Source: SCUB01 sp041918675 (GTDB taxonomy: Bacteria; Pseudomonadota; Alphaproteobacteria; Rhizobiales; Xanthobacteraceae). Taken from it: 64,000 bases of DNA. Location of the stretch: the NCBI GenBank assembly GCA_041918675.1, contig JAYRVF010000015.1, positions 62,001 to 126,000 of the forward strand. Reading direction: 5' to 3'. The position numbers were made by a program, and so were the translations under genes. This document shows, piece after piece, positions 1 through 7,499 of the stretch. Every line of letters begins with the position of its first letter. Position 1 is the first letter of the stretch. A model generated the notes under the pieces. It saw only the letters and a list, made by a program, of their open reading frames with translations, was not told the origin of the DNA and searched no databases.

Positions 1-419
1 TCCGCTATCTCGAAATCGCGGTCAAATGGACGTTCTGGCCCTCGCTCGCCGCCGTCCTGTTGCTGCTCGTCGCCGGCAGGTCGTTGTTGTGGCTGTTCGG
101 CCCGCGCTTCGCCGACGCTTATTGGGTGATGCCGGTGTTCGCCGTCGGCGTTCTGGCGCGGGCGGCGATCGGGCCGGTCGAGCGGCTGATGAACATGCTC
201 GGCGAACAATGGCTGTGCGCGACGATCTACGCCATCGCCTTCGTGATCAACCTCGGCGCCTGCCTGATCTTGGTGCCGCGTTACGGCGTCTACGGCGCGG
301 CGGCGTCGACCTCGCTCGCGCTGGTCATCGAGTCGATCCTGCTGTTCGTGGCGACGCGGCGGCGGCTGGGTCTGCACGCATTCGCCTGGAAATGGCGGCC
401 TGACGCGCGTCCGTCGTGA
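1..419 (+). CDS. Polysaccharide flippase (Wzx/MATE-like), C-terminal fragment
   Basis: This is the 3' end of a gene that begins before the window; the frame is open from base 3 to a TGA at 417-419. The visible ~138 residues contain at least three hydrophobic segments, separated by short loops with G-x-Y-G-x-x-G-A-A spacing (VPRYGVYGAAAST). That arrangement is typical of the last helices of polysaccharide transporters of the MOP superfamily, which flip undecaprenyl-linked oligosaccharide units across the inner membrane. The protein ends in a short basic, cytosolic tail. The assignment rests on this pattern only, so O-antigen, capsule or exopolysaccharide cannot be told apart here. Confidence 0.6.
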   Translation, partial: RYLEIAVKWTFWPSLAAVLLLLVAGRSLLWLFGPRFADAYWVMPVFAVGVLARAAIGPVERLMNMLGEQWLCATIYAIAFVINLGACLILVPRYGVYGAAASTSLALVIESILLFVATRRRLGLHAFAWKWRPDARPS

Positions 420-475
420 CCGCGCCTTGACCGGCGCATCCTTTCGGGCGTCAAGCGCATCACGCCGAGGGCGCC

Positions 476-1261
476 TCACGCCGCGGTCCAGCCACCATCC
501 ATCGAAAGGTTCGCGCCGGTGATCTGGCTGGCGTCGTCGTCGCATAGAAACAGCGCGAGCGCGGCGACCTGATCGACCGTCGCGAATTGCTTGGTGGGCT
601 GGGCCGCCAGCAGCACGTTGTTGACGACCTCCTCGCGGCTCAGTCCGCGCGCCTTCATCGTGTCGGGGATTTGCCGCTCGACCAGCGGCGTCCACACATA
701 GCCGGGGCTGATGCAGTTGCAGGTGACGCCGAAGGTGGCGAGCTCCAGCGCCACCGTCTTGGTGAGGCCCGCGATGCCGTGCTTGGCCGAGACATAGGCC
801 GACTTGAAGGGCGAGGCGACGAGCGCGTGCGCCGAAGCGACATTGATGATGCGCCCCCAGCGCCGCGCCTTCATCCCCGGCACGACGGCGCGGATGCCGT
901 GAAAGGCCGAGGACAGGTTGACGGCGATGATCTGGTCCCACTTCTCGACCGGAAAATCCTCGATCGGCGCGACGTGCTGGATGCCAGCGTTATTGACCAG
1001 AATGTCGACCACGCCCGAGACGGCGAGCCCTTGCGCGATCATCGCGGCGATGTCGTCGGGCTTGGCCATGTCGGCGCGCGCGTAGAGCGTCTTGACCCCG
1101 AATTCGGCCTCGATGCCGGCGCGCAACTCCTCCGCGTCGGCGGCCGGGCGGGACCCGTTGAGGACGACATTGCATCCGGCCCCCGCCAGCGCCCGCGCGA
1201 TCGCCAGCCCGATGCCGCTGGTCGATCCGGTAACGACCGCCATCCTGCCTTTCAGCTTCAT
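476..1261 (-). CDS. bdhA: 3-hydroxybutyrate dehydrogenase (SDR)
   Basis: A 261-residue classical short-chain dehydrogenase that should interconvert D-3-hydroxybutyrate and acetoacetate with NAD, a step in the use of polyhydroxybutyrate. The TGSTSGIG dinucleotide motif lies at residues 11-18, NNAG at about 90-93 and the catalytic S143, Y156, K160 set in the order of the family. Length and the segments VNLSSAFHGIRAVVPGMK and NCISPGYVWTPLVE match bacterial BdhA rather than generic SDRs. It stands alone on the minus strand, convergent with the flippase fragment. The ATG at 1261 is preceded by a purine-rich stretch on the minus strand (GAGGGGGAGCGG). Confidence 0.88.
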   Translation of the reverse strand: MKLKGRMAVVTGSTSGIGLAIARALAGAGCNVVLNGSRPAADAEELRAGIEAEFGVKTLYARADMAKPDDIAAMIAQGLAVSGVVDILVNNAGIQHVAPIEDFPVEKWDQIIAVNLSSAFHGIRAVVPGMKARRWGRIINVASAHALVASPFKSAYVSAKHGIAGLTKTVALELATFGVTCNCISPGYVWTPLVERQIPDTMKARGLSREEVVNNVLLAAQPTKQFATVDQVAALALFLCDDDASQITGANLSMDGGWTAA

Positions 1262-1321
1262 CCGCTCCCCCTCGTTCGTCCGGTCCGTCGGGCCGCGCGC
1301 CGAGTCATTCCGGATGACGGA

Positions 1322-1831
1322 TTACGTTCGGTCGGGTGCGGCCAGGATCAACGTCCAGAACACCTTATACTTTGATCGCGGCGCGTAAACCGCCGCGATT
1401 CCGATGCGGGTCGCGTCCTTGGAAAGCATGTTGGCGCGGTGCGGCGGCGAGTCGCGCCAGCCGGAAAAGGCTTCCGCGAGTGTGTGATAACCGGCCGACA
1501 CGTTTTCGACGGCGGCGCGCGCGCTAAAGCCGGACCCGCCGATGCGCTGGGCGAAGGATTTCGCCGCGTTGTGGTCGAGCTTGTCGAGGCGCGCCATGGC
1601 CTGGCTCTGTTCCTCGGCCGCGCGCATCAGCGCCGGATCGACGCTCACGCCCTGCAGGCCGTGGTTCTGGCGGTAGCCGGAAATCATCGAAGCCGCCATC
1701 GCCGCGTCGAGCTTGGCGTCCGGCCGCGCCATGCTGACGTAGAACGCCGGCTGATCGGGCGCGGCCTCGCGTTCGACCGCCCCGCATCCCGCGAGCACCA
1801 AAGTCACCCCCAGCGTCACCCAGACCCGCAC
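1322..1831 (-). CDS. CAP/SCP-domain lipoprotein
   Basis: A predicted outer-membrane or periplasmic lipoprotein of 169 residues. I chose the GTG at 1831 because a strong Shine-Dalgarno-like GGGAGGGTGG lies just upstream and the resulting N-terminus is a textbook lipobox signal (VWVTLGVTLVLAGC). The frame stays open to an ATG at 1873. The rest is a CAP/SCP/PR1 domain: the conserved N-E-N-V-S-like segment (VENVSAGY), the SGWRDSPPHRANML motif and the basic end. Bacterial members of this family are widespread and mostly of unknown biochemical role. It is monocistronic, 60 bp upstream of bdhA on the same strand. Confidence 0.75.
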   Translation of the reverse strand: MRVWVTLGVTLVLAGCGAVEREAAPDQPAFYVSMARPDAKLDAAMAASMISGYRQNHGLQGVSVDPALMRAAEEQSQAMARLDKLDHNAAKSFAQRIGGSGFSARAAVENVSAGYHTLAEAFSGWRDSPPHRANMLSKDATRIGIAAVYAPRSKYKVFWTLILAAPDRT

Positions 1832-1997
1832 GCCACCCTCCCGCTCACGCCATCCGTGCGATTTGTCGCACAATCACGGTCTCCGAAAGATGAAGATTGA
1901 TGGGCGGCAGTCGCACCGGATAGTTTACCTTTATATATCAATGATTTGAATTTCCGGCGCCCACGCGCGGATTTTGCCGGCGGACGCCTTGCGGCGG

Positions 1998-2036
1998 TTG
2001 ACAGGATTTCCCATTTATTGGAATGAACGATCGTTC
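1998..2036 (+). promoter_or_regulatory. Promoter with overlapping palindromic operator upstream of tetR-RND operon
   Basis: A perfect -35 box TTGACA lies at 1998-2003. Seventeen bases later is a weak -10 region (about 2021-2026), and immediately after it a perfect 12-bp palindrome GAACGATCGTTC at 2025-2036. The palindrome therefore overlaps the -10/+1 region 27 bp upstream of the TetR start codon. This is the usual layout for autorepression by a TetR protein of its own efflux operon. The sites are seen directly; regulator binding is inferred. Confidence 0.6.
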
Positions 2037-2062
2037 TCAGTGATTCCTCATCCGGAGAGGCC

Positions 2063-2884
2063 ATGCGTAACGACGCCGCGCAGCCCCAGCCCTCGCCCGC
2101 GGAAACGTCTGCGGAATCGGAACGGCGCGAGCCACTCGCCGCGTCCTTCGCCCTCCATTCGTCGGCCGCGCCCCAAGGCGGCGCGGCGCAAGACAGCGCG
2201 GCGGCCGAGACGGTCCCCTTCAAGGCCGACCTGTCGAAATCCGATCCCGCCAAATCCGACCTCGCCAAGCACGACCATGCCAAGGCCGACAGGCGCGTCG
2301 CCATTCTCGACGCCGCCGAGCGGTGCTTCGCGCGTTCGGGATTCCACCAAGCCTCGATGCAGGAAATCTGCGCCGAGGCCGGAATGAGTCCGGGCAATCT
2401 CTATCGCTATTTCCCCTCCAAGGACGCGATCATCGCCGGCATCGCCGACCGCGATCGCGCCAAGGTCATCGAGGCGTTCGCCGTGGTGACCCGGTCGGAT
2501 TCGTTCTTCGACGGCCTTGCCGAACTCGCGCGCGAGCACATCGTCAGGCGCAGCGACCACGAGATCGGCCTGTGCACGGAGGTCATGGCTGAACGGCGCC
2601 GCAATCCGCGCATCGCCGAGATTTTCCGCGAGGTGGAAAAAGACGTGAAGGCGGTCCTGGTCGCCATGCTCAAGCGCGCCGCCGCCCGCGCGGAGATTCG
2701 CCCCGAGGTCGATTTCGACGCAGCCGCCACCGTGCTGATGGCCCTCGCCGACGGGCTGTCGTGGCGGCGCGCCTCCGATCGCGACTTCGAGGCGGAGAAG
2801 GTGCTCCCGCTCATGTTCCAGATGGTCCATTGCATGCTCACCCAGCCGGCGAAGTCGCCGGCGCAGGAGGAAATCGCGCCATGA
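2063..2884 (+). CDS. TetR/AcrR-family repressor of the RND efflux operon
   Basis: A 273-residue regulator. The ATG at 2063 follows a good ribosome site (GGAGAGG). The TetR DNA-binding domain starts only at about residue 77 (RVAILDAAERCF...SMQEICAEAGMSPGNLYRYFPSKDAII), whereas most family members start it within 10-20 residues of the N-terminus. The extra N-terminal region is Ala/Pro/Ser rich and ends in five copies of a pentad K-x-D-x-x (residues 54-78), encoded by 15-bp repeats. The C-terminal ligand domain looks normal. The stop overlaps the start of the membrane fusion gene (ATGA), indicating co-translation. Likely inducers are the pump substrates, which cannot be read from sequence. Confidence 0.88.
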   Translation: MRNDAAQPQPSPAETSAESERREPLAASFALHSSAAPQGGAAQDSAAAETVPFKADLSKSDPAKSDLAKHDHAKADRRVAILDAAERCFARSGFHQASMQEICAEAGMSPGNLYRYFPSKDAIIAGIADRDRAKVIEAFAVVTRSDSFFDGLAELAREHIVRRSDHEIGLCTEVMAERRRNPRIAEIFREVEKDVKAVLVAMLKRAAARAEIRPEVDFDAAATVLMALADGLSWRRASDRDFEAEKVLPLMFQMVHCMLTQPAKSPAQEEIAP

Positions 2885-3969
2885 ACGCCAGCCGTTACAC
2901 GGCCATCGCCCTCGTCGCCTTGGCGGCGCTGTGGGTCGCGTCGGGGCACCTCGTCCCGCATGGCGGCTCTGACGGCAACGCCGCGACCCGCGTCACCGAC
3001 GCCCCGGCCGCGCCGCTGTTCCGCGTCGGCGTCGAGCGCGCGGAGGTCAAGTCGCATCTGCGCAAGCTGAGCCTTTCGGGCCGCACCGAAGCCGACCGCA
3101 AGGTGATGATCACGGCGCGGACCAACGGTCTCGTCGACAAGCTCAATGTCCGGCGCGGGCAGACGGTCAAGGCGGGCGAGGTCGTCGCCGTTCTCTCCGA
3201 CGAGGCGCGCGAGGCCCAGGTCGCCCAGGCGATCGCCCTGCTCAACCAGCGCCGCACCGAACTCGAGGCGCGCCGCAGGCTGATCGAACAAGGAACGCTG
3301 CCGCGGCTCGACCTCGTCAATCTGGAATCGCAATTCAAGGCGGCTTCGGCGGCGCTGGCGGCGGCCGAGGCCGAGCGCGAGCGCGGCATGATCGTGGCGC
3401 CGTGGTCGGGCATCATCACCGACGTGCCGACGCAGGTCGGCCAGCCGATGTCGCCCGGCAAGGAGATCGCCCATCTCGTCGCGCTCGATCCGATGCTCGC
3501 CATCGTCGAGGTCTCCGAGCGCCGATTGACGGGCGTCGGCATCGGCGGCATGGCCGAAATCCGTCTCATCAGCGGCCAGGTGGCGCAAGGCAAGGTGCGC
3601 CACGTCGCCAAGACCGCGAGCCCGACGACCCGCACCTATCGCGTCGAGGTCGAGGTCGCCAATCCCGACGGCGCCATTCCCGATGGCATCACCGCCGAGG
3701 TCATCATCCCGCTGGCCGCCGTCGAGGCGATCCGCGTGCCGCGTTCCTCGCTCACCTTCTCGGCGGCCGGCGAGCTCGGCGTGCGCGTCGTCGGCGAGGA
3801 CAAGCGCGTCAGCTTCGTCAAGGTGTCGCTCGTCTCCGACGGGCAGACCCACATGTGGGTCGACGGCGTTCCCAACGGCGCGCTCGTCATCGTGCAGGGC
3901 CAGGATTTCGTGCGCGAGGGACAGCGCGTGGAACCGGTGCCGGCCAATTCCAGCACCGCGCAGCGCTAG
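2881..3969 (+). CDS. RND efflux periplasmic adaptor (membrane fusion protein)
   Basis: A 362-residue HlyD/AcrA-type adaptor that should bridge the RND pump and an outer-membrane channel. The ATG at 2881 overlaps the tetR stop; although the frame is open further upstream, that start gives an immediate N-terminal hydrophobic anchor (YTAIALVALAALWVA). The order is barrel-sandwich half (VMITARTNGLVDKLNVRRGQ), alpha-hairpin (residues ~110-160, QAIALLNQRRTELEARRRLIEQG), second lipoyl half (GMIVAPWSGIITDVP), beta-barrel and membrane-proximal domain. There is no lipobox Cys. No outer-membrane TolC-like gene is present in the operon, so the pump probably borrows one encoded elsewhere. Confidence 0.88.
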   Translation: MNASRYTAIALVALAALWVASGHLVPHGGSDGNAATRVTDAPAAPLFRVGVERAEVKSHLRKLSLSGRTEADRKVMITARTNGLVDKLNVRRGQTVKAGEVVAVLSDEAREAQVAQAIALLNQRRTELEARRRLIEQGTLPRLDLVNLESQFKAASAALAAAEAERERGMIVAPWSGIITDVPTQVGQPMSPGKEIAHLVALDPMLAIVEVSERRLTGVGIGGMAEIRLISGQVAQGKVRHVAKTASPTTRTYRVEVEVANPDGAIPDGITAEVIIPLAAVEAIRVPRSSLTFSAAGELGVRVVGEDKRVSFVKVSLVSDGQTHMWVDGVPNGALVIVQGQDFVREGQRVEPVPANSSTAQR

Positions 3970-3994
3970 CCCCGCCACCAGGACGAGACCGCCC

Positions 3995-6900
3995 ATGTCG
4001 GCAATGATCGAATACGCCATCACCCACGCGCGCCTGACCATCGCCGCGCTGTTGTTCCTGCTGGTGGCGGGCTTCTCCTCGTATATTTCCATCGCCAAGG
4101 AAGCCGAGCCCGACGTCAAGGTGCCGATCATCTACGTGCAGTTGACGCAGCGCGGCATCAGCCCGGAGGATTCCGAGCGGCTGTTGCTGCGGCCGGTCGA
4201 AACCAAGCTCAAGGCGGTCTCCAACGTCAAGGAGATGCGCTCGACCGCCTATGAGGGCGGCGGCTACGTGCTGCTCGAATTCGAGGCGGGGTTCAATTCG
4301 AGCGCCGCGCTCGCCGACGTGCGCGCCAAGGTCGACGACGCCAAACGCGATCTGCCCAAGGCCGCCGACGAACCGTCGGTGCAGGAAGTCAACCTGTCGC
4401 TCTATCCGGTGCTGGTCGTCGCGCTCTCCGGCAACGTTCCCGAAAGGACCATGCTGCAGATCGCGCGCAACGCCAAGAACGCCATCGAGCAGTCGTCCGG
4501 CGTGCTGTCGGCGGAACTCCGCGGCGCGCGCGACGAGGCGGTGGAAGTCATCGCCGAACCATCGCTGATGAAGAGCTACAACGTCTCGCTCGACCAGCTC
4601 ATCGCCGTGACGCAATCCTCCAACAGCCTGGTCGCCGCCGGCGCGCTCGAAGGCGAGACCGGCCGCTTCGCCGTGAAGGTCCCCGCCTTGATCGAGCGGC
4701 CCGAGGACGTCCTCAAGATTCCGGTCGTCGCCTCGTCCGGCGCGTCGGTGACGCTCGGCGACATCGCCGAGGTGCGCCCGACCTTCAAGGACGCGACGTC
4801 CATCACCCGCGTCAACGCCCAGCCGGCGATGACGATCGAGGTATCAAAGCGCACCGGCGCCAACCTGATCGAAACGGTCGACGGGGTGAAGGCGATCGTC
4901 GCCCGCATGCAGCAATCCTGGCCTTCCGGCGTGCAGGTGACGTTCACGCAGGACAAGTCCAAGCTCATCCGCCAGATGCTCGCCGACCTGCAGAACTCGG
5001 TCGCCACCGGCGTGCTGCTGGTGGTGGTGATCATTCTGTTCGCGCTCGGCTTCCGCGCCTCGCTGTTCATCGGCATCGCCATTCCGACGTCGTTTCTGGC
5101 CGGCATTCTCGGCCTGCATCTGGCCGGACTGACGATCAACATCGTCGTGCTGTTCTCGCTCATTCTCGCCGTCGGCATGCTGGTGGACGACGCCATCATC
5201 GTCTCCGAATTCGCCGAGCGGCGCCTTTCCGAGGGCATGAACGCGCACGACGCCTATTCGCTCGCCGCCCGCCGCATGGCGGGCCCGGTGATCGCGGCCA
5301 CGGCGACGCGGGTGGCGGCGTTCTCGCCGCTGTTGTTCTGGCCCGGCGTGGTCGGGCAGTTCATGAAATACCTGCCAATCACGCTGATCGCGACGCTCTC
5401 GGCCTCGCTGATCGCGGCGCTGTTCTTCACGCCGACGCTCGGCTCGCTGCTCGGGCGCGCCGCCGACGTGCCGCGCGACGACACCGTCAAGGATACCGGC
5501 CTCTACATGCGCACCGTGCATCTGGCGATCGCCCGGCCGGGGCGCACGCTCGCGATCATGCTGGCGATCCTGGTGGTGGTGCAGTTCGCCTACGCGCGGT
5601 TCGGCAACGGCGTCGAGTTCTTCCCCAAGGTCGAGCCCGATTACGGACAGGTGATCGTGCACGCGCGCGGCAACATCTCGCTCGACGAGAAGGACCGCGT
5701 GCTCGCGGAAGTGGAAAAGCGCGTGCTCGGCGCCGAGGGGCTCAAGACGGTCTACACGCGCGTCGGCGAGCAGCCGCGCGGTTCGAGCGAGATCACGGAA
5801 GACACCATCGGCGTCATCCAGTTCGAATTCACCGACTGGAAGGCGCGGCGGACGGCCTCCCTCATCATGGACGAAATCCGCGAAAAGACCGCCGACATTC
5901 CCGGCGTTCTGGTCGAGGTGACCGCGCCGCGCGCCGGCCCGCCCACCGGCAAGCCGGTCCAGGTGCAGATTTCCTCGGTCGATCCGGACCTTCTGCCGGA
6001 ACTCGCCAAGAAAGTCGCGGCGATGCTCGGCACGATGCCCGAGATTCGCGACCTCGACGACGGGCTGCCGCTGCCCGGCATCGACTGGAAACTCGAGGTC
6101 GACAAGGCCGAGGCCGCCAAATACGGCGCCGGCGTCGGCACCGTCGGCAATGCCGTCCAGCTCGTCACCAACGGCACCAAGATCACCGAATATCGCCCCT
6201 CCGAGACCGACAAGTCCGTCGACATCCTCATCCGCTTTCCGCAGGACCGGCGCAGCCTCGACCAGATCGACGAATTGCAGGTTCAGACCGCGGTCGGTCA
6301 CGTGCCGATCGGCAATTTCGTCAAGCGCGTTCCCGCCGCGCGCGTCGGCTACATCAACCGCGTCGGCGGATCGCGCGTGATCACCGTTTCGGCCAACGTC
6401 GCCGAGGGCGTGCAGACCGCCAAGCTGCAGGAGGAGATCACCGCGGCCCTGGCGCGAACGAATTTCGGCAGCGGCATCGGCTTCAAGCTCAAGGGCGAGG
6501 ACGAGGAACGGGCCAAGGCGTCCGCGTTCCTGGCGAAGGCGTTCGGCACGGCGATCTTCCTCATTTTCGCGATCCTGCTCGCGCAATTCAACAAGCTGAC
6601 ATCGGTCGGTCTGGTGCTCTCGGCCGTCGTGTTGTCGACGATCGGCGTGCTGCTCGGGCTCATGATCATGGGCCAGTCATTCGGCGTGGTGATGGCCGGC
6701 ATCGGCGTCATCGCCAATGCCGGCGTGATCGTGAACAACAATATCGTGCTGATCGACACCTACGACCGGCTGCGACATGGCGGCATGGCGGCGCGCGAGG
6801 CGATCCTGGAGACCTGCCGGGAACGCGCGCGGCCGGTGGTGCTGACCGCCGTCACCGCCATTCTCGGCGTGCTGCCGATCGCCTTCGGCGTCAACATCGA

Positions 6901-7123
6901 CTTCCTGTTGCGCGAGGCGACGATCGGCGCGCCGGCGACGCAATGGTGGACGAACCTGTCGACGGCCATCGTCTTCGGCCTGGGCTTCGCGACCGTGCTG
7001 ACGCTGGTGGTGACTCCTGCCGCGCTGATGGCGATCGCCAATCTGGCCGAGCGGCGCGGCGTCTGGCGGGAAAAGTTCACGCGCTGGCGGTCATCGCGCC
7101 GGTCGGCCGCGCCCACCGCCTGA
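3995..7123 (+). CDS. RND efflux pump inner-membrane permease (HAE1-like)
   Basis: A 1042-residue proton-driven RND transporter. I chose the ATG at 3995 because it gives the canonical start (IEYAITHARLTIAALLFLLVAG) and lies 25 bp after the adaptor gene. It shows the duplicated RND plan: TM1, a large periplasmic loop, a TM2-6 bundle with the VDDAIIVSEFAERR motif that carries the proton-relay Asp pair in TM4, then TM7, a second loop and TM8-12 ending at about residue 1020. Full length matches the family. Sequence features fit drug/solvent exporters more than heavy-metal CzcA proteins, but the substrate is unknown. Confidence 0.9.
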   Translation: MSAMIEYAITHARLTIAALLFLLVAGFSSYISIAKEAEPDVKVPIIYVQLTQRGISPEDSERLLLRPVETKLKAVSNVKEMRSTAYEGGGYVLLEFEAGFNSSAALADVRAKVDDAKRDLPKAADEPSVQEVNLSLYPVLVVALSGNVPERTMLQIARNAKNAIEQSSGVLSAELRGARDEAVEVIAEPSLMKSYNVSLDQLIAVTQSSNSLVAAGALEGETGRFAVKVPALIERPEDVLKIPVVASSGASVTLGDIAEVRPTFKDATSITRVNAQPAMTIEVSKRTGANLIETVDGVKAIVARMQQSWPSGVQVTFTQDKSKLIRQMLADLQNSVATGVLLVVVIILFALGFRASLFIGIAIPTSFLAGILGLHLAGLTINIVVLFSLILAVGMLVDDAIIVSEFAERRLSEGMNAHDAYSLAARRMAGPVIAATATRVAAFSPLLFWPGVVGQFMKYLPITLIATLSASLIAALFFTPTLGSLLGRAADVPRDDTVKDTGLYMRTVHLAIARPGRTLAIMLAILVVVQFAYARFGNGVEFFPKVEPDYGQVIVHARGNISLDEKDRVLAEVEKRVLGAEGLKTVYTRVGEQPRGSSEITEDTIGVIQFEFTDWKARRTASLIMDEIREKTADIPGVLVEVTAPRAGPPTGKPVQVQISSVDPDLLPELAKKVAAMLGTMPEIRDLDDGLPLPGIDWKLEVDKAEAAKYGAGVGTVGNAVQLVTNGTKITEYRPSETDKSVDILIRFPQDRRSLDQIDELQVQTAVGHVPIGNFVKRVPAARVGYINRVGGSRVITVSANVAEGVQTAKLQEEITAALARTNFGSGIGFKLKGEDEERAKASAFLAKAFGTAIFLIFAILLAQFNKLTSVGLVLSAVVLSTIGVLLGLMIMGQSFGVVMAGIGVIANAGVIVNNNIVLIDTYDRLRHGGMAAREAILETCRERARPVVLTAVTAILGVLPIAFGVNIDFLLREATIGAPATQWWTNLSTAIVFGLGFATVLTLVVTPAALMAIANLAERRGVWREKFTRWRSSRRSAAPTA

Positions 7124-7499
7124 AAAACGACGCCGGCGCGGGCTTTCGTCCCGCCCGGCCCTCCACTCCCCAAGACCCGTTTCGTCTCTTTCCCCTCTCC
7201 TTCCCCGCCCCCTTGTTCCCCGCCCACTTGACGGGGACGCGGGGATGACGGCGCCGCGAGCCCTTTTCCTTGGCCCGGAATTGGGGCAAAACGGGCGGCC
7301 GCCGCCGGGGCGCGGTGACCGGGATGACGCTATTCACCGCGCGTCCGCACGCATTCGGCCCCTTCCGAACCTTGGCTGATCCACTTGGGCTGAACCACTT
7401 GGGCTGAACCACTTGGGCTGAACCACTTGGGCTGAACCACTTGGGCTGAACCACTTGGGCGGAACCACTTTTCCATTCGTCGACGCGGGAAGATGATCC
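7124..7499. other. Intergenic region between RND pump and malate synthase
   Basis: This stretch of 376 bases holds no convincing gene. The first part is C/T-rich on the plus strand and includes GACGCGGGGATGACGGCG, which resembles the short GC-rich intergenic repeats common in alphaproteobacteria. The last ~90 bases are the 14-bp tandem repeat described separately. A promoter for glcB must lie here, but no clear -35/-10 pair is visible because the repeat array ends only 30 bp before the start codon. Confidence 0.5.
7381..7470. repeat. 14-bp tandem repeat array, six units
   Basis: Six head-to-tail copies of CCACTTGGGCTGAA run from 7381 to 7464; the first five are identical and the sixth has a T-to-G change at position 11. 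A partial seventh copy (CCACTT) follows to 7470. The unit is not a multiple of three and lies in the non-coding leader of glcB. Copy number may vary between strains by slippage. Whether it affects malate synthase expression is unknown. Confidence 0.92.
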
